A stretch of 64,000 nucleotides of DNA from Neocallimastix lanati (nom. inval.). Its lineage: Eukaryota; Neocallimastigomycota; Neocallimastigomycetes; Neocallimastigales; Neocallimastigaceae. The stretch spans positions 1 to 64,000 of the forward strand of contig JACVTC010000247.1 of assembly GCA_016946835.1 (NCBI GenBank), given 5' to 3'. Each line of letters starts with the position of its first letter. Within the stretch, counting starts at the first letter, position 1. Positions 31,884-42,639 of this stretch are shown in pieces. A program made the translations under genes and the position numbers. The notes beneath the pieces were generated by a model that made no database searches, had not been told where the DNA came from, and saw only the letters and a list, made by a program, of their open reading frames with translations.

Positions 31884-33800
31884 TTATTTAACCAATAGTT
31901 ATTCATGATATTAAAAAAAAAATCTAATTTCTAAATAGTATTACTAAATTACTAATACATAATAACACAAAAAAATATATATATATATATATATATATTA
32001 TTAATACATGTTTATTATAATCGATAATGTTATACTTTTAAGAATTAATTATAATAATTTTATTAAATAATATAAAATTAATACTATTTTTACATATAAA
32101 TGGAAAATTTAATAAGTTTTAATTACTAAAACCACATTATTATTTTCTACAATTTTGATAAAATTATCTTTTCAATATATTAATGTTATATTAATAATTA
32201 ATTAGGATAAATATTTTATTTATTATAGAAATACTTAAATTAATATAAATTTATTTGATATAATTTAAAAATAACAACTATTAATAAATGGTATTAAAAG
32301 AAAGAAATGACTTTACCGTTTCTAATTAATTCTAAAGGTATAAAAGAAATAGTTTAGTCTAGGAAAATTTTAATTAATGAATTAATAAAATAATTATTAA
32401 TATTATATTTCATGTAATAAATTATAACAATTAAATTTTAATAAATACTTTTTTTTTTTTTTTTTTAATAAACCAAATTTTCTTTTTTTTTCATTTTAAT
32501 ATTAATTTTTTTTTTTTTAATTTTATTTACAATTTTTGATGAAATTTATAATAAACCCGAACCATAACATTTCTGAAGTATATCCAATTTTATAAAACAA
32601 TTCTTTATAAAAATTAATAAATTTAATCTAATCCAAAACTAAATCAAAAAAATTAAAAAATTGATAACCATCCATAAATTAAAAAAAAAAAAAAAAAAAA
32701 AATTAAACTTTTCATCATCAAAATTCTATTTTATTTTATTTTATTTTATTTTTTTTTTTTTTTTTTTTTTTTTTGGAAAAATTTAAATAAAAATTTTTAT
32801 ATTAATTAAAATTTAATTTAAAAATGTCTCTCGATTACCAACTTAAAAATCGAAAAGCTTGTGAAAAATAAAAAAAATAAAAAATTTATAATAAATTACA
32901 TCTTAATTGTAAAATAATGGACACCTTAAAACATTCTAGCTATTTCTTTAATATAAAAAAATAGTAGTATTAAAAATAAAAAAATCAATAATAAAACAAA
33001 ATACTACAACAAAACTATAAATAAATTATCAACAATTCCTTATAACAAAACTTCATTGAAAATACATTAAAACATAATAAAAATATTCTTTCTTCATATA
33101 TTATTAATTCTTTAAAATAAACTTAAACAAAAACACGTGCTTAATTCTAGTTATTTCTAAATAATAAAATAGTTACTTTAAAAGTAATTTTCTTTTTTAT
33201 TTTTTAACTTATAAATAGTCTTGTAAATAGTAAATTTGTAAAAATAAATAATATTATTTTTATTTCTTTTATTTCTTTTATATTGCTTTTGTGATTTAAA
33301 ATGTAAAATAGTTTAATTCTTTTGAAAAATATAAATCAATGTTATTTTTTCATTATTTAATTATTCTTTATTATTAAATTTTATTATTAATACATAATAT
33401 TAATTTTATCATTATTTCTATATAATATTATTTAATAATCAAGATATTGAATTTTATTATTAATACCTAATATTAAAATTTATTAGTATTTATAATATTA
33501 TTTAGTAATCAAGTTAATTAATCAAAGTTAATAAAAGTGTAAACACTTTTAACAAGGATAATAATAAATATTTTAAAAATATTTAAAGCATTATTTTAAA
33601 AAAATATATATATATATTTTAATATTCTTAAATTTTTTTTTATATTTGTTTTCTACATTATAAAATAACAATAATAATAATAATAATAATAATAAAGTCG
33701 TTTTTCAGTTATATATTATTAAAACTCTTTTTTTTTTTTTCTTATTAATTTTTTTTTTATTATAATTTTTTTATTATTTTTATTATTAATTTAATTATAT
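31802..33800. other. Low-complexity AT-rich intergenic
   Basis: Long T runs (31843-31881, 32755-32774), (AT)n at 31976-31998, and an (ATTTT)n tract near 32730. A tiny ORF at 32824 (ATGTCTCTCGATTACC..., 15 codons) is less A/T-rich than its surroundings but too short to support. No gene. Confidence 0.6.
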
Positions 33801-34138
33801 TTAATTAAAAACTAAAAATTAACTCTACAATAATTTTTATTTTTATTTTTATTTTTTATTTAGTTTGAATAATTGTAAATTATTATTTCTATTATTATTA
33901 TTATTTCTATTATTATTATTATTTCTTTTATTATTAATATTTATTTTATTATTAATATTTATATTATTTTTATTATTTCTATTATTATTATTAATATTTA
34001 TTTTATTATTAATATTCATATTATTATTATTAATTCTATTACTATTATTATTTCTATTATTATTATTATTTCTTTTATTATTAATATTTATTTTATTATT
34101 AATATTTATATTATTATTATTTCTATTATTATTATCTC

Positions 34139-34178
<40 letters not shown>

Positions 34179-34473
34179 TATTTATTAATTAAAAACTAAA
34201 AATTAACTCTACAATAATTTTTATTTTTATTTTTATTTTTTATTTAGTTTGAATAATTGTAAATTATTATTTCTATTATTATTATTACTTCTTTTATTAT
34301 TAATATTTATTTTATTTTTAATATTTATATTATTATTATTAATTCTATTATTATTATTAATTCTATTATTATTATTAATTCTATTATTATTATTATTTCT
34401 ATTATTATTATTATTACTATTATTATTATTATTTCTATTATTATTATTATTTCTATTATTATTATTATTATAG
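33801..34473. repeat. Duplicated ATT/TTC microsatellite block
   Basis: A segment starting TTAATTAAAAACTAAAAATT is present at 33801 and again near 34185, about 384 bp apart. Each copy runs into a long (TTATTATTTCTA)n tract, so this is a tandem duplication of a unit with a unique head and a microsatellite tail. The Leu-rich frames are translations of the repeat. Confidence 0.8.
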
Positions 34474-34820
34474 TTATATCTTTTTTTTTATAGTTTATTT
34501 TTTTTATCGCTTTTATATTATTATTAGTAGTTAAAAAAAAAAAAATTAAGCAAAAAAAAAAAATAAAAAAATAAAATATAATTAATAATATAAAATATTA
34601 AAACTCTTATCAATATATAAAAAAAAATTTGATAAACTTTAATTTCGTTTTCTTGCTTAAATAAAATAAAAAAAAAAATTTATTATTATTATATTATTTT
34701 TTTTTATAATTTTATTATTATTTAATAGTTAATTATTACTATTAATAAATATTTTATTAGAATTATTATTAATAATTATTTTATTAGTATTTAATTTTTT
34801 ATTATTATTTATTTTTTTTA

Positions 34821-34851
<31 letters not shown>

Positions 34852-34983
34852 TTTTTTAATTTTTTTTATCAAATAAATAATTATAAATAATAGATAAATA
34901 ACATTATATTGATAATTGACATGAAATCTCCAACTACCTATACTATATGATTTTAAGTAAAGTGAAAAAAAAAAAAATAAAAG

Positions 34984-35015
<32 letters not shown>

Positions 35016-35027
35016 TAGTATGAAATG

Positions 35028-35058
<31 letters not shown>

Positions 35059-35353
35059 ATTTTTAAGATAATAATAAAATTAGTAAACCTTTAATGAAGT
35101 CATTTTTTTTTAGTTAAAAAGAATAAAGTATTTCCTTTTAATTATTAAAAAGTATTTTACCATTGAAATTTGAATTTTTAAGAATATTAAAAAAAAAAAA
35201 TAATAATTTTTTTTTCTTTATCGTTATTATTATTAGATTGGATTAAGAAAAAACAGAGAGAGAGAGAGAGAGAGAAGACAAGTAGCATTTTTTTTTATTA
35301 ATGGTATCATAATAGAGCTTAAACTTAAAAAATTTAGAAGAAATATTTTTTTT
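34474..35353. other. Low-complexity AT-rich intergenic
   Basis: Homopolymeric T tracts (34827-34850, 34986-35012, 35030-35054), A runs and (GA)n at 35256-35275. No gene. Confidence 0.6.
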
Positions 35354-35892
35354 TTATTCATTGAATAAAATTTGCAAAGATTCAACTATCTCTTCAGAAT
35401 TATCATTCATAGGGTTCTTAATGGATTTAGTCGTTGAACCGCCATCTCCACTGAAGATAAGGAAGAAGAGAAGGAGTTGTAAGGGAATATTTTAGAATTA
35501 CTTACTGTAAAAAAAAAAAAAAAAAAATATTATCCATTATTTTTTTTTCTTCTTAAGACGCGCCTGCCTCCAAAGGGGAATGGAGACAAGGGTTGGTGTT
35601 AGAGAGGAGGATACGATTAAGGGAAATGATGAAATCTGTGTCCTTTCTCTCTCTCTTTCAAAAAAAAAGGGAGGTATGGTAAGGTTCTCTTTTCTTCAAA
35701 AAAAAAAAAATAGTTTTAGTTCGGCAGAGGGATATGATCTACTTCTTTTGAACTTTTGAGATAGACTTTAGGTGGAGGTGGACCACTGGACCACTAAGGA
35801 TTTAGTGGAGTTTATTTAATTTATTTGAAGTATAGGAAGAAAGAAGAAAGCCTTAGGAAAAAGAGGGTCGATGACTTTACTCCTAGTTTTCT

Positions 35893-35926
<34 letters not shown>

Positions 35927-36107
35927 AGACAATTTTTTTTTAAAAGGGAAGGGGATGAAAAAAAAGAGTTTCTGATAAAAAAAAAAGAGTTTCTGATAAA
36001 AAATATTTCCTACTAAAGAAAAAAAAAAAAAAAAAAAAGAGAGAGAGAGAAAGAGCTTCAGGACAGAATTTTATTTTTTTTACCCCAAGCAGTAGTCGAG
36101 TTCAAGT

Positions 36108-36143
<36 letters not shown>

Positions 36144-36277
36144 GTTGTTGTTGGTTGAGGGGAGGAAGAACGTAATTTGGTGGTGGAGGTACTAGAATCG
36201 CGAAGGGAGAATTGAAGTTGTAAAGGTAGATTCTCCAAAAACAAAGAAGTATTATTGTTTCTACAGTTAGAGGGCAT
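35354..36277 (-). other. Probable split coding island (multi-exon gene or relic)
   Basis: A less A/T-rich patch whose minus strand shows several short frames with protein-like, non-repetitive sequence, separated by homopolymers. First: ATG at 36277, reading MPSNCRNNNTSLFL onward through a Ser/Thr-rich part, a Lys run and NQLELDYCLG. There a donor-like GGGTAAAA and, 71 bp on, a long CT/T tract ending TTTAG suggest an intron (about 36013-36083). Later pieces: GPPPPKVYLKSSKEVDHIPL (near 35735-35800), RERKDTDFIISLNRILLSNT (near 35600-35670) and a last segment SGDGGSTTKSIKNPMNDNSE to a stop at 35354. The last segment is preceded by a GTAAGT...TTCAG interval of 55 bp (35451-35505). No domain is recognised. 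The exon chain between is unresolved and it may be a pseudogene. Confidence 0.4.
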
Positions 36278-37203
36278 TCGCTGTGGGTACGGAAGAAAAA
36301 AAAAAGGTGAAAACCGGTTTAATAATAATTAATTTTTTTTTTTTTTTTATTTTAATTTTATTTTATTTTTTTATTCTTATAATAAATTTAAAAATTTTTT
36401 ATTCCTTCAGTTTTTTTTTTTTTTTTTTTTTTTTTATTTTTTTATTTTGTATTGGATTCATATTTCTTATTGGCAATCTATTTGTCCTATTAAAATTTTT
36501 TTAAAAATTTTTATTTAAATTCCTAAATTGATTTGAGAAATAACTAAATTTACATTAAATGAATTTTATACTATTGTTAAAAAAAAAAACTAAAATGCCT
36601 TTGCCTTGGATTTTGGTATCTTTCTTTTATTAGTTAAATGAGTTTGTCTTTTTTTTTTTTTTTAAAAATATAAAAATCCATTGACAAGTTATTAAATTTT
36701 TACATTATTTGGCAAATCTTTTTTTTTTTTTTTTTAATTGTTTTATATATTTTTAAATCTTTTATATTTTTTTAAATTTGTATTATTAACCCAATCCATT
36801 CCTTTTTTTTTTTTTTTTTTTTTTATTTTTTTAAATTGAAAATATGACCATAATTATTGGTTATTATGTAAAAATACTTTTATAATTTTTTCTTTTTATA
36901 TTTTGTAATGACCGTAGATTGATGACCATTCAAGTTTCTTTTTCTTATAGTTTTTAACTCAATATTTTGGTGTAGCAAAAATAATAATTCTTTATCTATT
37001 TTATTTTTTATCTTCTAACACTAATAAATATATAAAAATAATAAAAAATATAAAAATTTTTTTTTCCCAAAAAATTCTAAATAAAAGAATTTTCTGAAAC
37101 AAAATCAGATAATTTTTATACTTCTAAATTTAAATTTAAATTTTATTTTAACTATTTATTTTATATTTTTTTTTTATTTTATTTTTTTTAAAATATTAAC
37201 AAA

Positions 37204-37243
<40 letters not shown>

Positions 37244-37417
37244 TTTTTTATAAAAGTCCATCTTTGATGGATGCTCCATTAATGTTCAAAAAAAAAAAAA
37301 AAAATTTTTTTTATTATGAAAACTTTATTTAATATAGAATTGTAATACCAAAAATTTATTAAATAATAAATAAATTTTAAATTAACCACAAAAATAAAAA
37401 TTTTTTCTGTTATTTTT

Positions 37418-37448
<31 letters not shown>

Positions 37449-38189
37449 TTTATTAAAATACAACTCTTTATTAATAAAATAAAACTTCCCTTTCTTTATA
37501 TTGTACATAAACTCAAAATTACTAAAGTATAAAACTTTTTTTTTTTTTTTTATTCAAGAGGTATAACTATAAAATATATATTTTAAATGTCAGATAAATA
37601 AAGCCGCAATTTATAATAGTAAGAACGAAAGTATATAATCAAAAGTCAAAGACATATAAATTTAAAATATTACAAAATAAAGGAAATTAATTAAAAAAAA
37701 AAAAAAAATTAAATTATATAAAAATTGAAAAATAATTTGGCTTGACTTTTTAACAAAATATTTAAATGAATCTGTAATGAAACAATTAGAGAAATATTTT
37801 ATTAGCAAGAATAGAAGAGCATTAAACTTACAGGGGAGATGTTAGAAATAAGTTTAATATAATAAATAAAATAAATAATAAATAAATATAAAATAAAATT
37901 AACTTAAATAGAAGTATAAAAAAAAAAAAAACTTAATTATAAAAAAAATAAATTTATGTATATTGTGGCGTATATCATTAAAAAGTATACATAATATGAA
38001 TCAATGTAAAATTATTTTAGATAGAAATATAAATTTGCTCTTTATAAATTATATATTATGTATGTGAATTCTTTTAATATAATAAATATAAAGTGTGATT
38101 AATAAAAATCTTAACATAAGATAAAAATAAATATTTTTAGCAAAATACAATTATAAAAAAATAAATATTTATTATTTATTATTATTTAA

Positions 38190-38233
<44 letters not shown>

Positions 38234-38235
38234 AA
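36278..38235. other. Low-complexity AT-rich intergenic
   Basis: Many T runs of 15-35 nt (e.g. 36416-36435, 37207-37241, 37421-37447), an ATT tract near 38195-38230, and A/T sequence. No gene or RNA supported. Confidence 0.6.
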
Positions 38236-39005
38236 TCATTTAGAATATCATTTACTGAAAAAAGAGTATTTTTCTTAGATATATATTTCTTGATGATTTA
38301 ATTCATCAATAAAATGTCGTAAATATTCTAAAAATTCTCTATTTGGAATTTTAAAATATATTATATCTTTCGATTTCTTTTTTTTTTTTTTTTTTTTTAA
38401 TTAATTTATTTTTATATTCTTTAATTTCATCTGCATCCATATTTAACTACTTTAGGGTTATTTGATGAAATTTTTATAATTAATATATTCATAATTTTGA
38501 TATTTTCTTTATATTTTTCTTCGTCTGCTACTGTTAAATAACCAAAAAAAATATAATACTTTCTAGCGGTCTTCATATGTTAAATAATTTTATTCAATTG
38601 GTGAAAGTTTATCAAATGAAAATTCAATTATTTTACCTCATAATAAATTTAAAAATTCCACATCAAAATTAAGGTTATTAATTTTAAGAAGATTTTTTAA
38701 TTCTTCACTTTTCTCTGAACAAACCCAATAATTGGATAATTCAAAATTATCGCTTTTTATTCTTATTTTTCTGAATGAATTTCATTATAGAATATGGATA
38801 ATAAATATTTTTAATAATACATTTATCAGAAAAATAAAAATATCCACAATATTTTTTTTTTTTAAGTCTTTCTTTAATTCCATCTTTTGTGTTATCACTG
38901 TCAATTTTTTCTTTGCTATCAGAAATACTAAAATTGAATAATACGTTTTTTAATTCGTCTTCAGTAAATCCATAGCAATCACTAAAATAATTAACTTTAA
39001 AGAAA
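38236..39005 (-). pseudogene. Decayed C-terminal copy of AAA-ATPase-like gene
   Basis: Collinear with 47995-48755, the 3' part of the large minus-strand AAA-ATPase-like gene: shared stretches include the SVNDILN-coding end, GGAATTTTAAAATATATTAT, the NPYSVMKF-coding segment, and GTAAATCCATAGCAATCACTAAAATAATTA (split by small changes). Frameshifts, T-run insertions and internal deletions break every frame, and no Walker motif part is present. It is a truncated pseudogene 9 kb from its paralog, with the same orientation. Confidence 0.9.
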
Positions 39006-40079
39006 AAATAAAATAATATATAAAAAAATAAAATAAAATAAAATAAAATAAAATAAAATAAAATAAAATAAAATAAAATAAATTACAGAAAATTTAAACA
39101 ATTTTATATTATATTATATTATATAAATATATAAATATAAATATATTTTTTCAATTATTGTATATTTTAAATTAAATTATTTTTATTTTATTTATTAGGG
39201 TTTGGAATGGTTAATCCATTTGATATATAAAATAATTTATTATTTTTATTATTTATATTAACTGTTAGAATAGGTGAAACATATGAAATTAAGGAATGTG
39301 GTCCATTTCGCCAATTTTTTTTTTTTGAAATTTTAATAAGCCATCTATTTATTTGTGGCTTTTAAAATTTATATTATTACGCCATAAAATTTAATATAAT
39401 TTTAAGTAAAAAAGAAATAAATGTATAAATAAATAAGTAAATAAATAAATAAATAAAAATTAAAAAGGTCAATAAAAAATAAAATATTTTTATATAATTT
39501 TTTTTTTTTTTTGACAATCATGTTATAAGGAAAATGATAAATAATTATTTTCTTTATAACCTTATTTTTTATATTTTATTATTAATATTTATATTATATT
39601 TTTATATTTTATATTTTATTATTGATATTATATTTTTATATTTTTCTATTAATATTATATTTTTATATTTTTATATTTTTATATTTTATTATTAATATCA
39701 ATATAATATTTTTATATTTTATTATTAAAAAATTTTATTTTATAAATTTATATTTAAATTAATATTATTTAAAATATTAATTTTTTATATTATAACTAAA
39801 ACTTTAGTTGTTATTATAACATCTTAATAATAGAATTAAACCTTTTATTTTATATATAATTTATAAATAAAATATTAAATAATAATAAAAATTACAAAAT
39901 AATATTTTTATAAGACTTAAATTATAGCTGTAAATTGAAATTTCAAAAATTAAAATTTGTTGTTCACATTTCAATTACTATTTATATATTACAGCAACCG
40001 TTTTGTAGAGATATATAAATAGGTTTTTTACACATATGAATTCACATGTCTATTCCATATTATATATATGGGCTTGTAA
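39006..40079. other. AT-rich intergenic with (AAAAT)n
   Basis: An (AAAAT)n microsatellite at about 39021-39080, then TATATTTTTATATTTT tracts at 39560-39740. No gene. Confidence 0.6.
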
Positions 40080-40119
40080 AGAACATATATACTTTGGTAT
40101 ATATCTTATACTATATCAG

Positions 40120-40445
40120 TACGACGTCGGCGCTCCAAATTCCTAAGCAGAGGTAGCTCCAGTAGACATGTCAAATAACATCCGTGTTATCCTATAGAAA
40201 TTGAACTCGTAACCCTCACAGTATAAGCTATACAACTACACTAGGATGCCATGGGTGATCAAATATAGAAATTAAATACGTGGCAATCCAATAATGGTAG
40301 GAGCGGAATTAATACTTACCTGAAATTGTGCCATTATAACCCCTTTACCCTTTCTCCAAACCCTATCGGGAAAATCAGATAAAGAATAGATACCAGATGA
40401 TTATTAAGTCCGCCACATAACAACCAGAAGAAAGCCCAGTTCTAC
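40120..40445 (-). repeat. G/C-rich block with tRNA-like Pol III head (possible SINE)
   Basis: Embedded in the block, the minus strand from 40250 to about 40186 reads like a reduced tRNA: ATCCTA then TAGGAT as acceptor arms, an A-box match TAGTGTAGTTG (40243-40233) and a B-box match GAGTTCAATTTC (40208-40197). The anticodon and T stems do not fold well and the A-B distance (35 nt) is short for a tRNA, so it is a tRNA pseudogene or the head of a SINE whose body would run to about 40080. The other half (40251-40445) has unique G/C-rich sequence including CAGGTAAGTAT (minus strand, 40322-40312) but no convincing ORF. Confidence 0.35.
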
Positions 40446-40863
40446 TTTATATGCTAAAAAATGCTATATATATTTGTTGTTTTAAAAAGACTTAAAAGTT
40501 AATAATTTAATTAGATTATAATATAAATAAAATAATTAATTAATTCATAAATTCTTTATTAGTATATATTAAAAAAAATAATTAATATTAATTTAGAATA
40601 AATAAATAATTAAATTTTTTTTATATACATTAAATAAATAATTTATTTTTAAATAATAAAAATTAAAATATTTTCATATATACTTTATGTATCTGTTTTT
40701 TTTTAAAAAAAATTAAAAGAAAAAGAAATAATTAAAATACTTTTTATCTTTTAAAAAAAATTGAATATTTAATTGTTCAGAATTAATATTAAAAAATAAT
40801 ATTTAGATAATTAATATAATAATTTAAAAGATATAATTAAAAACTATATATTAAAATTTATAA
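40446..40863. other. AT-rich 5' flank of the transposase gene
   Basis: A/T sequence only. I searched for terminal inverted repeats matching 42307-42640 and saw none, so the transposon ends are not identified. Confidence 0.5.
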
Positions 40864-42306
40864 ATGGAAGAAAACATAACTATTTATATAAGTGAGTCTA
40901 ATAAAGGAGAAGAACAAATCATTATTAATAAACAATATAAATTTAATTTTTCACATTCAAGGAAAGATAATTCAAGAGTTTATAAATGTACCGAATATAA
41001 AAAAAATAATAAATGTAAATCTTTTATTATTTTAAATAATGAGAAAGAAATCTTAAAATATGAGAGTTTACATAATCATCCTGGAAACGAATATAGTGTA
41101 TCCCTATCTGTAATGAAACATAAAATTAAAGATGAAATTAAAAAACATTCAAATCCTTTTGATATAAAACGAAAAAGACTATATAATGAAATTTCTAAAG
41201 AAATGGGATTTATATATCCGTGTCCAGAATATATTTCAGTTAAAACTCTAATATTAAGAAGTATTAATAAAAAACTACCATCCAATGTAACAACTTTTAA
41301 TGAAATTCCTAATGAATCTGAATATTATAAAACTGAACGAAATGAAGATTTTATGATATTCAAAAATTCTGATTTAGTAATTTTTCAATCCCCTTTTCAA
41401 GCAAAATTATTTAAGAAATATAATAATGATATATTTGTGGATGGTACTTTTTATATCGCACCTAAATTTAGTCAACAAGTGTTTATTACTAGAACTTACG
41501 TTAAAGAATTGAATAGTTTTTATACTACTTCTTATGCAATATTAAGAAATAAAAAGCAAAAAACATATAAAATGTTATTCAATAAATTAAAACAAAATTC
41601 TAATAATAATATTATAACTGAACCAAAAAATGTACATTGCGATTTTGAAAAAGGCATATCCAAAGCAGTTAAAAAAATATTTCCTAATATAAATATTAAA
41701 TACTGTATTTGGCATTATAAAAATTTATTAGAAATTAAAAAAAATGAATTGTGCCGTAATGAAGTGAACGATGATGAAAAAATATTTAATTATTACAAAG
41801 GAATTTCAAACTTACCATTTATCAACCCTGAATACATAATGGATATTTTTTCATTAATTAAAACTAAATCCATTGAAAAAAATTCTTGTCAATTTTTAAA
41901 ATTTTTAGAATATTTTTATGAAACATATTTAATTGGTTACGATATGAAAAGTTGGAATTATTATAATAATATTGAACATATAACCAATAATGCTTCAGAA
42001 TCACTCAATAATTCTTTAAATAAACTATTTCCAATGAAACCAAATTTTTATGAATTAATAAATAAATTAAAAGAACACGAACATTTATCATATTATGATT
42101 ACCAAATGAAAATAAAAGGAATTTGGAGAATGAAAAAAAAAATAAAAACAAAAACTGATGAAATTAATATCTTAATTGAAAAATACAAAAATAAAGAAGC
42201 CAAGTTAATTAATATAAAATATGATAGAAGTGATCTTTCTAAATTGTGGTTTGAATGTTTAACTAATTTAAATAATATTTTAAAAATATTATTTAATAAT
42301 AAATAA
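40864..42306 (+). CDS. FLYWCH zinc-finger / Mutator-like (MULE) transposase
   Basis: 480 residues, single uninterrupted frame. Residues about 22-75 form a FLYWCH-type zinc finger (KFNFSHSR, YKC, CKSFI, then HNH), which binds DNA. Residues about 185-300 match the MULE transposase core: D193 in VDGTFYIAPK, D260 in CDFEKGISKAV, the CIWH motif (C281, H284), and E379 in NNASESLNN, which would be the third acidic residue. The length suits a compact FLYWCH-MULE protein. It would cut and paste DNA in the nucleus. Catalytic residues look intact, so it may be active or domesticated. No terminal inverted repeats or target duplication were found. A large satellite starts 330 bp downstream. The ATG at 40864 is the first in frame, after A/T-only DNA. 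Confidence 0.9.
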   Translation: MEENITIYISESNKGEEQIIINKQYKFNFSHSRKDNSRVYKCTEYKKNNKCKSFIILNNEKEILKYESLHNHPGNEYSVSLSVMKHKIKDEIKKHSNPFDIKRKRLYNEISKEMGFIYPCPEYISVKTLILRSINKKLPSNVTTFNEIPNESEYYKTERNEDFMIFKNSDLVIFQSPFQAKLFKKYNNDIFVDGTFYIAPKFSQQVFITRTYVKELNSFYTTSYAILRNKKQKTYKMLFNKLKQNSNNNIITEPKNVHCDFEKGISKAVKKIFPNINIKYCIWHYKNLLEIKKNELCRNEVNDDEKIFNYYKGISNLPFINPEYIMDIFSLIKTKSIEKNSCQFLKFLEYFYETYLIGYDMKSWNYYNNIEHITNNASESLNNSLNKLFPMKPNFYELINKLKEHEHLSYYDYQMKIKGIWRMKKKIKTKTDEINILIEKYKNKEAKLINIKYDRSDLSKLWFECLTNLNNILKILFNNK

Positions 42307-42639
42307 TTATGAAATGACAGAGGAATTTCCAAAAGAAAAAATCATTAAAATTCTTTCATACAAAAACTTATAATTAAATTTATTAATTAAAATTTTATAA
42401 TTATTAAAAAGTTAAAATGTTTATATACTTGATAAAATTTATGTAGTTTAAATAAATATTCTATAATTTTATTATTATAATTTATTTTATTAATAATTGT
42501 TTAAATATTTTATTAATATTTTTTTTAAAATAAATAATCCTATATTTTTATACTTTATTATTAATATCAATAATATATTTTTATATTTTTATATTTTTAT
42601 ATTTTATTATTAATGTTTATAATTAATTTTATTAATAAT
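42307..42639. other. AT-rich flank with early degenerate satellite units
   Basis: Contains looser copies of the satellite words TTTAAATATTTTATTAATAT and TATTTTTATATTTT. No gene. Confidence 0.5.

Noticed and set aside
33865-34473. Leu-rich ORFs resembling membrane proteins
   Set aside because: They are translations of (TTATTATTTCTA)n repeats with no sequence complexity.
36080-36277. A complete 65-residue minus-strand protein
   Set aside because: It ends at a splice-donor-like GGGTAAAA and protein-like sequence continues downstream, so it is better seen as a first exon of the split coding island.
40312-40322. ATACTTACCTG, identical to the 5' end of U1 snRNA
   Set aside because: The sequence after it does not show U1 stem-loop I or the Sm site. 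On the minus strand it is simply a perfect splice-donor-like CAGGTAAGTAT.
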